Made by a program: the position numbers and the translations under genes | The notes under the pieces: model-generated | Seen by the model: the letters and a program-made list of their open reading frames with translations, nothing else | What the model was told of the DNA's origin: nothing | Databases searched by the model: none | Shown here: positions 51,587 through 63,176 of the stretch, piece by piece | How positions within the stretch are numbered: position 1 is the stretch's first letter | Layout of the letters: every line of letters begins with the position of its first letter | From: Ailurus styani | Taxonomy: Eukaryota > Chordata > Mammalia > Carnivora > Ailuridae | Assembly: GCA_002007465.1 (NCBI GenBank) | Contig: LNAC01000065.1 | Span: 374,669-438,668 of the forward strand | Length of the DNA stretch: 64,000 nt | Direction: 5' to 3'

Positions 51587-51984
51587 GTCTGACGCAAATT
51601 TGCTGTTGCATCCCAAATGTTTTTATGATGGGTGTAAGCTTAGTCTTTTATAAACACAGTTATATCACCTGTATCCGTTTACCTCCTACAGAGTTACATA
51701 CAGCTGGCGTTCCTTACAAAAACAAACAAAAAACAAAAAAAAAACCCTCTGCATGATACCAACGCAAGGTTACGGCGTTACCATGTTTGGATTGGTTGAA
51801 TTTACTTACTCTCTCCAGCATGCTCCACCAAGTCTGTGACACACATTCACGGAGGTGCAATTTGCTTTTGCTGAGAAGTCAGTTTGGGTGCTTTTATGTT
51901 TTGTAGAGCACATGATCATTTTTATTTGTTCTAAGAATCTGCAATGAGTCCTGCTAATGAAATTCTTCTGTTCATTCGCTGTGG

Positions 51985-52440
51985 TAGGTGCATTAGTTAG
52001 AGTTCTCCAGAGAAACAGAGCCAATATATGTAGTAAGGAGTTGCTCACACAGTTACAGAGGCCGAGAAGTTCCGTGATCTTGCTGCCTGCAACGAAGGCC
52101 AGCAGTGTGGTTCAAAGGGCTGTGAGCCAGAGAGCTGATGGCGTAGATTCCAGTTAAATCTGAAGGCAAAGGGCAGAAGATTGATGTTCAGCTCAGTGCT
52201 CAGACAGAGAAAGAATTCTCCCTCCCTCTGCCTTTTTGTTTTACTCAGGCCCTCAAGGGATTCGATGATACCCACCTGTGCTGACGCTGAAGGGGGCCAT
52301 CAGCTGTACTCTGTCTACTAATTCAAATGCTAATCTCTTCTAGAAACACCCTCACAGACATCCCCAGAAATAATATTTAACCAGCTCTCTGGGCATCCCA
52401 TGGCCCAGTTATTTGACACATAATATTAACCATTACAGTA
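51985..52440 (-). repeat. Old mammalian interspersed repeat, antisense copy
   Basis: 'cattagttagagttctccag' and 'agaaacagagccaatatatg' at one end, and 'ccagttatttgacacataat' then 'attaaccattaca' at the other. This is the reverse complement of the repeat at 58830-59205. It looks LTR-like (TG...CA ends) but I do not name the family. Confidence 0.6.
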
Positions 52441-52918
52441 GGTTAGATATTTGTTTAGGTAATATTTATTCGCACCTCCTTTCTAGAAGTTTGTTGCCCT
52501 TGAGATTGATGGGATCTACCTTGGCCAGTGGGAAGTCAGATGAACTTAAAGGAGAAGAGGCTTAAAATGACAGCTGGGCCCACTCACTACAAGTATGTGC
52601 CTGTAAGGTGGAAGAGCTCCCTCCAAGAGTATGTGAGGAACAGGCTTGCATAGTGCTCGGTTAAAGGCATTTAGAACAAAAGAACGCTTGAATAAGATTT
52701 TCAGGGAAAAAAGTAACAAAGCAAAAAAATATTTTAAAATAATTGCTATGCCAGATGTGAAACTAGTTACTGTCCTACAGAGCAATAAAACCATAATTTG
52801 TTTTATTTTCTATCAAGCAGAACTCAAGTCAGCATGTAACTTTACAATGTCTGAGCTCTAATAAATGGTAAAACACAAGGTCAAACCCAGTAGCATCTCA
52901 AAAACAATTAAATAATCC

Positions 52919-53096
52919 TTGATTGAGCCTGGTATTTTTTTAAAGATTTATTTGAGAAAGAGCATGAGTGGGGAGGGCAGAGAGAGAATCCCAAGCCGAC
53001 TCCCCACTGAGCAGAGCCCAAGATCATGACCTGAGCTGAACCCAAGCGTCAGAGCTTAACTGACTGAGCTACCCAGGTGCCCTTTGGTCGAGCCTG
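52919..53096 (-). mobile_element. Can-SINE, short antisense copy
   Basis: The body 52932-53083 runs 'ttttttaaagatttatttga' to 'gagctacccaggtgcc'. The flanking 13-mers ttgattgagcctg and ttggtcgagcctg (two mismatches) are the probable target duplication. Confidence 0.88.
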
Positions 53097-54430
53097 TCAG
53101 CCATTTAAAATTCCTACATTTTTGCCTGATTTTCAAGGTTCAAGTAAGTTTTCTTTACCGTTGTTTGAGAGATACACCACAATCCTAGAGATTAACCTTG
53201 GGTTATAACGGAAAAACCATATCCTGAACAAGCAAGCTCTGGACCTCCTCAGGTGGAGAAGACCTGGCAATGCTCCCGCTGATTCATTCAGCCCATGTAG
53301 ATGAACCACACATCCTGGGCACCTTTGTTGCCTCAGCTGTTCCACCCAGAGTGGAGGATGAATAGGCAGAAACCTTGAGGAGGAAAACCCAACTCTTTCC
53401 CCCACAGGCACGGCTTTTGAGGATTGCCTGGGACTCAACTGTGGCAGCCTCAGCTCCGTTGTGCTCCTTGACCTTGGGGCCACCGAAAAGGATGAGCTGG
53501 TACAAAGGTGTTAGGATGAGTGGTCTTTGGTAAGCTGCAAAGAGCTAACTTTTTGTCTTTGGCAGGGAGAATGTGGAAAGAAAAAATTTCTGAAAACAAG
53601 GCCTTTGAAATGCTGAATTCCAATTCCCTTGGGAAAACTGCTAGTAAATACGCTGTACAGAACTTCCTTTTTCCTTTGAAAGAAACAGGGGCAAATGAGA
53701 TCCGAAAACAAAGCCTTTGAAAGAAAGTCTTAGAAACAGCCCCACCTCGGCTCCAAAACTCATCTAGCCCGTCTAGAAAAGCCAGCGATTGACAAATAAG
53801 TGCAGGTTAGATGAAGCATATTATTTGCTTGCTGTCCTAACGTATTTGTAACATAGGCCCTCCGGTGGGAGAGATACAGACAAGGCCCTGCGACCCTCCA
53901 CCCTCTAACCCTTTCTTGACTCCATGCCTTGTGGGGTGTACATCAAGTTCCCACTGGGCAGGCTAAAGGGTTCCATGAAACAAGGTCTTCATATCCTACC
54001 CCAATTGTTTCCAAGTAGGAAATCACACTCCAGTTACAGTAACCAAGACTAAATACTGATTCTCACCACAACTGCCATAGTGAAGCTAATTCAAGGCCTA
54101 AGTAACAAAAATTCATCGCTTCAGAGGTTGATTTTGGAATTCAAGTCATATGCAAATATATGTGAGCTACAGTCTCTGCCCTCAAGTGTTAATAAGCTCA
54201 AAGGGCAGGTGTGTCCTTTTAAGTTAGAGATCTTGTTAAGGGTGTTTGTGTCTTGCTCATTTGAGCTTCACCTGTTTTAAGTCTCACACATAAAGATTAT
54301 AAAAGGTAACTAACTCTCTTTATCCCTCTGGCCCACATCCTTCAAACCAAGTCATTTGTGTGAGTTTGATCATTTATCCAACACAGGACTCACATCCCGT
54401 AATTCAAAATAGGAAGAAGAATGGGTCTTG
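53097..54430. other. Unique-looking spacer
   Basis: Open frames exist on the minus strand at 53133-53505, but they show no recognisable domain, overlap each other in two frames and lack splice or promoter support. No repeat is recognised. Confidence 0.4.
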
Positions 54431-55795
54431 GATCAAGATAGCACATAGTACAGAACTGAAGCTCCTTTCCTTTCCTCCAGTCTTGAGCACATAGTAATGA
54501 CAGATGAACTATAAAAAGACATGTAAAAAAAAAATATAGCCAAGTTCAAAATCAAGATGACGGTGTCTATGGAGGTGAATTGGAAGGGAAATTCGAAGGG
54601 GTGAGTGGACGCTGGGACTGCTGTCTTGCTGAGCTCTCCATTTTTGGAGTTTTGTTCTTGTAGTAGCCAGTGTATGTGTTGAACTCCAGGTAAAGGACCC
54701 TTATCAGGCTCACTCCTCAGGGCTTCTGGGAAAGGTTTTCTTCCACATAAAGCGTTTATGGGGGAAAAGCTGCTGTCTTCTGCTTGTATCTCCCATCTCA
54801 CCTGGGATGTTATTACATAATGACAGGGTGCCTGAAGCTCAGACAGCCTCTGGCAGCTGTTGAGGAAAAGGAAAGATACTGACCTGGAATCCTGATGTTA
54901 CTGGGCCTCTCACTGACCCTTGGACCACCCAAACTCTTTACTCCTAAGGTAAATGATACATGTCATATGCCTTAACTAGTGCTGGTTGGATTTTCTCTTA
55001 CAGGAAGTCAAATGCATCCTAAGTGAAAGAGTGTATGTGTGTGTGGATAGGAAGGTGGGCCAAGACCTCCCTCTTAAGAAAAGCCTGCAAACAAAAATTC
55101 CAATGCACATGAGGAAAGCCAATTTGATGAAAGACCTAAAACAAAATAAACTAATAATTCCATGAATTCACTCCAAACAAAAGTAAAATGATAGTCTAAA
55201 AATGACTTCAAATACGTATATTTAAGGTCCTCAGTGAGAAGAAATATCACCAATGAAGGGACAGAAAGTATGAGACAAAATCAGGCAGAAGACAACAAAA
55301 AACTCTTGAAAAACTAGTTAGAAACCTTGAAAATTAAATATATAGTCACTGAAATAACTCAATAGGCAAAGTGTGTAAGAAACTGGACACAGTATGAGAA
55401 CGGACTCAGAGGAAGTGAGCTGCAAGACAGCCAGACAGATAATCATCAGAAAAATCCACTAAGAGACATGGGGGACAGCAAAGGAGTCATATTTGAGAGG
55501 GAAAAATAGAACATTTGTAGGATTTAAGAGAGTCATAAATGGCAAGTTAAAAGTTTGCTCTTCAGACTTCCTGCTTAGCAGGGGGTCTGCTTCTCCCTCT
55601 GACCTTTCCCCCCCATGCTCTCTCTCTCTCTCTCTCTCTCTCTAATAAATAAATAAAATCTTTTTTAAAAAAAGTTTGCTCTGAGCACAAAGCAGGATTG
55701 ACACAGATTAATCCAAAAGTTGACACGTCACGGTGAAAAAGATAAAGAGAAAAATCTTTAAAATACCCAGACAAAAAAAGATTACTAACTAAATA
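54430..55795 (+). repeat. Possible old L1 5'/ORF1-region remnant
   Basis: A-rich sense sequence at about 55220-55560 ('aatgaagggacagaaagtat', 'gaaataactcaataggcaaa', 'ggaagtgagctgcaagacag') and 55680-55790 resembles ORF1-region text of old mammalian L1. It is interrupted by a truncated SINE. The assignment is weak. Confidence 0.35.
55550..55682 (+). mobile_element. 5'-truncated Can-SINE
   Basis: The body 55562-55670 lacks the tRNA-like head and starts within the middle ('ttcctgcttagcagggggtc'). It has a long CT run and an aataaataaaatc tail. Perfect 12-bp repeats aaagtttgctct lie at 55550-55561 and 55671-55682. Confidence 0.95.
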
Positions 55796-55799
55796 AGAT

Positions 55800-57036
55800 G
55801 TGGTGATTAGACTGCCCTGGGGTACAGCTGGGAACTCTTAAACTCCTCTCTCTTCCTGGGCTGTCCTCACTGCTCTGATTTCAGGACACTCTCTTGGCTA
55901 AGACTCTCTCAAATCTTGATCCTGTCCTTAATTTCTTATCCCTTCCCCCATCCCATTCCCCACATTTCTTCAAATTCAAAGCCCAATCCCCTCCCATCTC
56001 AGCTTTTTCATTCTTATCTCCTCTTGCTCAACTCCACATCAGCCATTCTCTCTCCAAACATCACCCTTTTTTTTTTCATTTATATCTCTATTATTTTTCC
56101 AAATACGATTTGCGGTGCTTTGAAATCTGTATGCAATAGACAAAAAAGATTAATTGATTAGCAACCAGGAGAATAAGACACTGAAGCCACAATTCCTAAT
56201 AATGTACATTGCATAGTCCTGCACACTTACTAAGGTCACACAGTTCAGTGGAACTTCCATATGTCCAAAGCAAAAAGAGAAATATATTAAGTGCAATATT
56301 TTTAGTTTCCATAAAATACAAATGTAGGAGTTGGTAAGGAGAAGTGTTTCCATACAGAAGTCAGGGATACAGGACCTCTTACGTTTCTGTGACACCAAGC
56401 AGGGTGGGTAGGTGTTTGGTCACAGAAACCCAATTCCCTAGTGGTCTACTGAAGCCTCTGAAGGATCCAGCTGGGGCACAGAGCCGGATTTGGCTATCAT
56501 GGCTTCTCCCACCAAGCAAGCTTCAGCTGACCAAAGTAGGCAATTCCTCTGAATGTGCATCTTTGGCAAATAGGTATTTATCACACATGCAGTTCTTCAC
56601 ATGCAATGGCTCTCATTATTCTTTTCTCTTTTGCTTATTTTTAAGCATTTTAAATATGCTTTGGTCAATTCCTCTAAGCCCATATCAACTGGACTGGGTA
56701 ACAGTCTTGACATATTAAAGAAGACAAAAGAAAAAGATGCCTCGAAGAATGCAGAAACTATATACAGGACAAAACTGCCCAATTTTGTAATGTTAGGTAA
56801 AAATATATATGCATACATGTCATTAGATGAGACATATGTGGAGGAAACTTAACTATTTCCGTAGTGTGACAACAATCCAAAAATTTACATTTCCAAAAGT
56901 AAATTATTAAATCAAAAGACATTTCTAAAATTATCAATAATAAAAAGGAAATTTGAATCGACCGTATTAGAGGAAAGACTGAATTGCCATTTATTTCTGC
57001 CTGTAAACAATGATATTATAAAATGATTTATATGTG
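55800..57036. other. Unique-looking spacer
   Basis: A pyrimidine-rich stretch lies at 55900-56095. No gene or recognised repeat. Confidence 0.4.
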
Positions 57037-57255
57037 GAAAGTCAATCGAGGGCACCTGGGTGGCTCAGTGAGTTAAAGCCTCTGACTTCAGCTCAGGTCA
57101 TGATCTCAGGGTCCTGGGATAGAGGCCCGCATCGGGCTCCCTGCTCAGCAGGAAGCCTGCTTCCTCCTCTCTGCCTGCCTCTCAGCCTACTTGTGATCTC
57201 TCTCTCTCTGTCAAATAAATCAACAAAATCTTGAAAGAAAGAAAGAAAGAAAGAA

Positions 57256-57327
<72 letters not shown>

Positions 57328-57340
57328 GAAAGTCAATTGA
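57037..57340 (+). mobile_element. Young Can-SINE with expanded (GAAA)n tail
   Basis: The body starts at 57050 ('gggcacctgggtggctcagt'). It has 'cctacttgtgatctctctct' and a poly(A) tail turned into about 90 bases of gaaa repeats (57233-57327). The flanking 13-mers gaaagtcaatcga and gaaagtcaattga (57037-57049, 57328-57340; one mismatch) mark the target duplication. Confidence 0.95.
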
Positions 57341-58270
57341 AGAGCATATAGCCAAAAAGTAGCAAGAAAAACTCATCCAGGAAACTCCCCTATTCATGAG
57401 ATGAGGATGCTGAGGGCAAAAGTGGTTGCTTCATGCCCCCAACACCCAAAAAGCTGGCCAGGGCTAGAAGCTGGAATTCCAGCCTCCAGCATACACCTCT
57501 GTTTGTGATCTAGCAGAATCTCCTACACACTGCACATGGGGACACAACTCAAGTTACTCTTTTAAACCACAGTTTTGTTTTTGTTTTTTTCTGTGCCCAA
57601 GGACAGAGGAATCTGTTCCCGATCCCTCAGTGTTATCCCTCCCCACTGCCATTTGCAGCGTTGGGGGTGGGGGTTCTCCTTGTTACCATGGGTCCATTTC
57701 TCTTGCTGCTCTCTTGTCATTTTCTCTGTCTTTGGTCATTCAGTAGGTGTTCAGTCAGCTCTCCGTTCTTCTTTAGGAGGAACTGTTCTACTGATAGGTA
57801 TAATTTGGTGTGTTCCATGGAGGAGGTGAGTTGAGTCTTCCTATGACACTGTCTTGAACTGGAACTCCACCCCTTGAAGCCTGAATTAATAAATGAAGGA
57901 TTCTTTGCTTATAATATGCGTGCATTCTGTCCATTCACCAAATACTACCCATAGACTTGTAGCTGGGTAAAATCCCCACTCGCTGACTCTAAAGTTTTAG
58001 CCTTCAATATCATCAGCTTCTTAGCTTTTAACTCAGAGGTCTGTACTGATTGAGAAATTTGTTCCAAGCAGTAGCAAGTAACCTAACTTCAGCCTTTCCC
58101 TTGAAAATTTTTGTTATAGGGCTGCAGAGTCTGGAAGACAGACTATTTCCCCCATTTCTCGGTTCCCTAGGTGTTTTGCTGGGTTGTGTTCTAAGACAAT
58201 ACATATGGAACATAGTCCCCAAATGTAAGACAGTTAATCACAGCTCAGTCAGGGCTCTAGATCCTAAAGG
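57341..58270. other. Unique-looking spacer
   Basis: No gene or clear repeat is recognised. A T-rich run lies near 57570. Confidence 0.4.
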
Positions 58271-58610
58271 AAGTTACTTCTTCATTACAGGTCTTCAGAC
58301 TTGAACTGTAATCTATACCATTGACTCTCTGGGTCACAGGGCTTCAAACTACACCACTGGCCTTCCTGGGTTCTTCAGTTTGCAGATAGATCACAGGATT
58401 TCTCAGCCTCCCAATCACATAAGCCAATACCTTATAATAAATATCTTTATTTAAATATCTTTATTCACTTATTTATTCTCATTATATATTATATATTATT
58501 TCAGAATATATATAGATAGATATACTTCTATTGTGTGATATACTTAGATAGATACACTTCTATTGACTCTGTTTCTCTCGAGAACCCTGACTACACCTAA
58601 TACACCTACC
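58270..58610 (+). repeat. Old interspersed repeat, partial sense copy with AT-rich expansion
   Basis: 'gacttgaactgtaatctata', 'caatcacataagccaatacc' and 'ttctctcgagaaccctgact' are the 3' half of the same family as 58830-59205. Between them a (TA/TAGA)-rich stretch has expanded at 58455-58560. Confidence 0.55.
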
Positions 58611-58829
58611 ACAGTGGATAAACTGGGGCATTTCACTAGCAAAACTCATTGTAGTACACTACCTGTCGATTCTTAGAATAAATAAAAATGATCATACACT
58701 ATATAAAAAAATTAAAGCATGCAAAATGACTTCTCAGCAAAAGTTCTGATTACAAACTGTACCCCTATGAATATGTATCATGGACTAGGCTGGGCATAGT
58801 GGAAAAAATAAGTAAATTACCAACTGTAA

Positions 58830-59205
58830 TAGTTAATTTCATGTGTCAACTCAGCTGGGCTACAGTACCCAGATATTTGGTCAAACATTACTCTGGAGGT
58901 TTCTGTGACAATGTTTTTGAATGAGGTTAACATTTTAATCAACAGAATTTGATAAAGCACAATGTCCTCTGTGGTGTGGGTGGGACTCATCAAATCAGTT
59001 GAAGGCCTCCCCCATGAAAGAAGGAACTCTGTAGGAAATAGCCTTTAGACTCAAACTGCAACACTGGTTCTTTCCTGAGTCTCTGTTACCTCATGAGCCA
59101 ATTCCTTAAATAAATCTTTCTCTCTCTTTCTTCATACATACACCCACACCCACGTGCACATCCTATTGGTTCTGTTTCTGTGGAAAACCCTGTCTAATAC
59201 ATCAG
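58830..59205 (+). repeat. Old interspersed repeat, fuller sense copy
   Basis: It starts 'gttaatttcatgtgtcaact'. It continues 'cccagatatttggtcaaaca', 'gtgtgggtgggactcatcaa', 'catgagccaattccttaaat' and ends 'ggaaaaccctgtctaataca'. Three copies of this family occur between 52 and 59 kb. Confidence 0.65.
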
Positions 59206-60800
59206 CAAAGATGAATTAAAGTAGGATGTGATCCAAAAATCCAATATAATATGCCACATCTTTGAATATAGTCTATGGCAAAATTCCTTTTTTAGTTCTT
59301 AATCTTACATTAAAAGAAAATTATATAGACCGATGTTGCAAACTTGGGGGGCTTATCTCACCTACAATGTGCTTATTTAGGCTCCCAATGCAAACTTTTT
59401 GTTAATTTTAGAAGAATTTAACAATTAAAAATCAGGATATTTCACTGTTGAGTTCACTTTTGGATTCAGATTTCTGCTCCTCTTGGAAAACCAGAGGAGC
59501 TGGTCACATGGAGCTGGCACTCATGCTTGGCAAAACTTGGCTGGAGCTGAGGAGCTGCTAATTTAGACAGGGTACGTCCTCCGCCACTCAGTCTCCACAG
59601 TCCCAGCCTCCTGTCTGACACCATCTCCCTCTTCCACATCACCTACCTGGCTCTTGCAGGCAGTTGGGTGTGTGATCCTTGATAACAACAGGAGGATAAC
59701 GAAGAGGAAAAAGAAGTCAAGGAGTCCTGCCTTTCTGTCTTCCACCAGAGTCAGTGCTCACTGGCTTGGTGACTTCTGACAAGTCTATAAATTTTAGGAG
59801 CCTTGCTTTTCTCCTGAGCAAAATAGGGCTAATGGCACAGATCCTGCATGATGTTTATGAGGATTAAATTGTATAATGTTTGCACAACACCTGGTAGCTA
59901 CTGTTATGATTAGTTTATTCAGATGCAAGCCATACTCCATTGAGGAAAAATGGAGCTAAGCTAGCCAGGGCATAGAGGGAAAGAGATTCATGCTGTGAAT
60001 GCTGCTTCCAATGTGAGCAATGTGGAGTTTGAAAATGCAGGGTTAGATATTCCATTAATCCCCTGCAATGATCTTGGGAGGTTGCTGTTACCCACGTTTA
60101 ATAGGTGAAATTGCCAAGGCTCAAGAGTCCTGGCCCCTGTTCTCTCCTGAACACATCTTTGTTTCACAGCCCTCACCAAATGCATTATGACAATGACCTA
60201 TGCCCATGTCTGCTTTTCCTTCTGGGCAGTGAGCATCTTGAAACGAGGAACAAATGGGAGTCCCACCACAGCCCTGGTGGATCACAGAGGGCCAGGCTCA
60301 GGAAAATGCTCAGCCAACTCTGGCTGAATCAGTCTGTTAACAGAGGAAGGGGCCTGCATCAGAGAATCAGCAGCATAAGTCCTAGAGGAAGGTGCTTCTC
60401 TGCTCTGACTTATAGACCACGGTTTCTCTCCCCTGGACAAAAACAGTGATATTTTCCCTTTCACTTCCTTCATCTGCTCTGGGGCCCACTACTTCTTCAC
60501 CAGATGGACATTGGGAGTTTCACCTGTGCCATCAAATGTGGCTCCCCAGGTGGTTAGGGGGGCTCCAACAGAAAGAAATGTGACATCACGTTTGTGTGAT
60601 GTGCTAGAGGATGCTGAAATGTACTAGAGGAAGTGGGCCCCTTCCAGAATTGCCAGCACCTGGGCAGCCCAGGCTGCTCCCCTATCCTCACCATACCCCA
60701 CCACTTCCTTAACCCAGGCTCTCCAGCACTCTGGGAACTGATTCCCTATGCAACAACATGAAGGCTTTGTATTTAACACAACAGGTGCTACAACAATTTA
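59206..60800. other. Spacer with MIR fragments
   Basis: An antisense MIR at about 59770-59915 ('cttttctcctgagcaaaata', 'gaggattaaattgtataatg') and a sense MIR piece at about 60030-60125. No gene is recognised. Confidence 0.5.
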
Positions 60801-60912
60801 AAAAATCAGATTTATTTTCATCTAACTTACCAAGTCACCCATTTTAAATGAACAGTGTGATGAATTTTGACAAAAGTATACGATCTGATAACCACCACCA
60901 GAGTCAAGACAT

Positions 60913-61237
60913 CCAGTTGACCCTTGAACAATGGGGGGTAGGGGCTAGGAGGACCAACTCCCACACAGTTGAAAATCCTCATATAACTTTTGACTCCCCT
61001 AAAACTGCACTACTAAGAGCCTAGGTTGACCATAAGCCTTATCGATAACATAAACAGTCAATAATACATATTTTGTATGTTATACATGTTATATACTATG
61101 TTCTTCCAATAACATAAGCTGTATAAAAGAAAACATTATTAAGAAAATCATATGAAAGAGAACATATATTTATAGTACTCTACTGTATTTACTGAAAAAA
61201 ATCCAGGGGTAAGTGGACCACGTAGTTCAAAAGTTCC
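60913..61237 (+). mobile_element. MER2/Tigger-like mariner fossil in the antisense L1
   Basis: It starts with the terminal repeat 'cagttgacccttgaacaatg'. The other end carries a worn 'aagtggaccacgtagttcaa', the reverse complement of the expected inner terminal repeat. L1-type text resumes on both sides. Confidence 0.6.
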
Positions 61238-61936
61238 TGGCTTCAGGCTACTGATTTGCATCCTGTTGCTAGACTTTGGCTCTTTCTAAAATGTCATAAA
61301 ATGTAAGTTTAGAATATATAGTCTTTGGAGCCTGCCTTCTTTTGCTTACCATAGTGCTTTTAAAATTCAGTTATGTTCTTGCATCTACCATTAGGTTGTT
61401 CCTCTTTATTGCTGAGTAGTATTCCATTGTATGAATATACCACAATTTATTTACCCATTCACCTGTCAATAGACATTTATGTTGTTTCCAATTTTTGTCT
61501 ACTTTGAATAAAGGGGCTATGAACTTTATGTAAAAATATTTTATGCAGGATATATTTTTATTTCTCTAGGATAAACAGCTAGAACCGCAATAGCTGGGTC
61601 ACACTGTAGATGTATGTTTAACTTTATAAGAAAATACCAAACTATTTTCCAAAGTGGCAATGTCATTTTTCTCTCCCACTGGTAATTTACAAGGGCTCCA
61701 GTAGTTCCACGTCCTCTCTGACACTTGGCGTTGCCAGTATTTTTTAATCTAGTCATGCTAATGTATGTGTCACAATATATCAAGCACATTTTAATTTGAA
61801 TGTCCCTTATGACAATTGATTTTAATCATCTTTTCATGTTTATTTGCCATACTTCTGTATCTTCTTTGATAAAGAGTATTATTAAATCTTTGTCCATTTT
61901 TTTAATTGGATTATTTGGATTCCCAATACTAAGTTT

Positions 61937-62169
61937 TAAGAGTTCTTTATTTTTTTATTAAAGATTTTTTAAATTTATTTATTTTGAGAGAGAGAGAGCA
62001 AGGGGGAGGGACAGAGGCAGATGGTGAAGAGAGAATCTAAAGCAGATTCCACACCAAGCTTGAAACCCAAAATGGGGCTGGATCTCATGACTCAGATTCT
62101 GACCTGAGCCAAAATCAAGAATCAGACGCTTAACCAATTGAGCCACCCAGGTGCCCTAAGAGCTCTTTA
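61937..62169 (-). mobile_element. Can-SINE in the antisense L1
   Basis: The body 61950-62156 runs from T-rich tail to 'gagccacccaggtgccc'. The flanking 13-mers taagagttcttta and taagagctcttta (one mismatch) form the target duplication. Confidence 0.95.
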
Positions 62170-62944
62170 AATATTCTGGATACAAATCTTTTATCCAATA
62201 TATGGCTGGCAAATATTTCTCCCAGTCTGAGGCTTGCATTTCCATTTTCTCAACAGGGTCTTCCAAAGGGCAAAAATATTTGGTTTCCATGAAGTCCAAT
62301 TTATCACTTTTTTTTCTTTTACAGTTTCTGCTTTTTTGTGTTTATCTAAGAAACCTTTACCTAAGCCAGCCACAAACATTTTCTATATTTACTTCCAGAA
62401 ATTTTATAGTTTTAGCTTCTATATGATACTATGATCCATTTTAAGTTAATATTTTTATATTATATGAGGTCAGGATAAAGGTTCATTTTTCTTTCCAAAT
62501 TACTATCCAATTGCTTCCACTCTACTTGTTGAAAAGACTAGCTTTTCTCCAGTGAATTTTCACAGCACCTTTTGAAAATCAATTGGACATGTATGTATCT
62601 GTCCATTTCTGAAATTTTCCTTCCATTTCATTGAGTTATAAATCTATCTTTATGCCAAATCCACAATACCTTGATTACTGTAGTTTTATACAGTGAGTTT
62701 GGAAATTAGGAACTGTGCAAACTAGGAAATTAGGAACTCTCCCTTGTTACTCTTCTCTGCAAAAATGGCTACAGTTATTCTAGGTTTTTTGAATTTCTAT
62801 AAAAACTGTAGGTAGAATCAGCTTGTGAAAGAAGCTGTAAGGAGCCTGCTATGATTTTGACTGGAATTGTTTTAGATGTACAGATCGATTTCTGGAGAAT
62901 TGATATCTTAACAATACTGAGCCTTCAAATTCATAAACATAGTA

Positions 62945-63176
62945 TATTACTCCATTTCTTTTTTTTTTTTTTAAAGATTTTATTTCTTTATTTGACACAG
63001 AGAGAGAGAGAGATCACAAGTAGGCAGAGAGGCAGAGAGAGAGGAGGAAGCAGGCTCCCTGCCGAGCAGAGAGCCCGATATGGGCCTCGATCCCAGGACC
63101 CTGAGATCATGACCTGAGCCGAAAGCAGAGGCTTTAACCCACTGAGCCACCCAGGCGCCCTATTACTCCATTTCTT
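62945..63176 (-). mobile_element. Young Can-SINE in the antisense L1, 16-bp target duplication
   Basis: The body 62961-63160 contains 'gagatcacaagtaggcagag' and ends 'gagccacccaggcgccc'. Perfect 16-bp repeats tattactccatttctt lie at 62945-62960 and 63161-63176. The perfect duplication and near-consensus body make it one of the youngest insertions here. Confidence 0.97.

Noticed and set aside
53133..53505. Overlapping 116- and 73-codon minus-strand frames, possible processed pseudogene
   Set aside because: No recognised parent protein, no A-tail or target duplication found.
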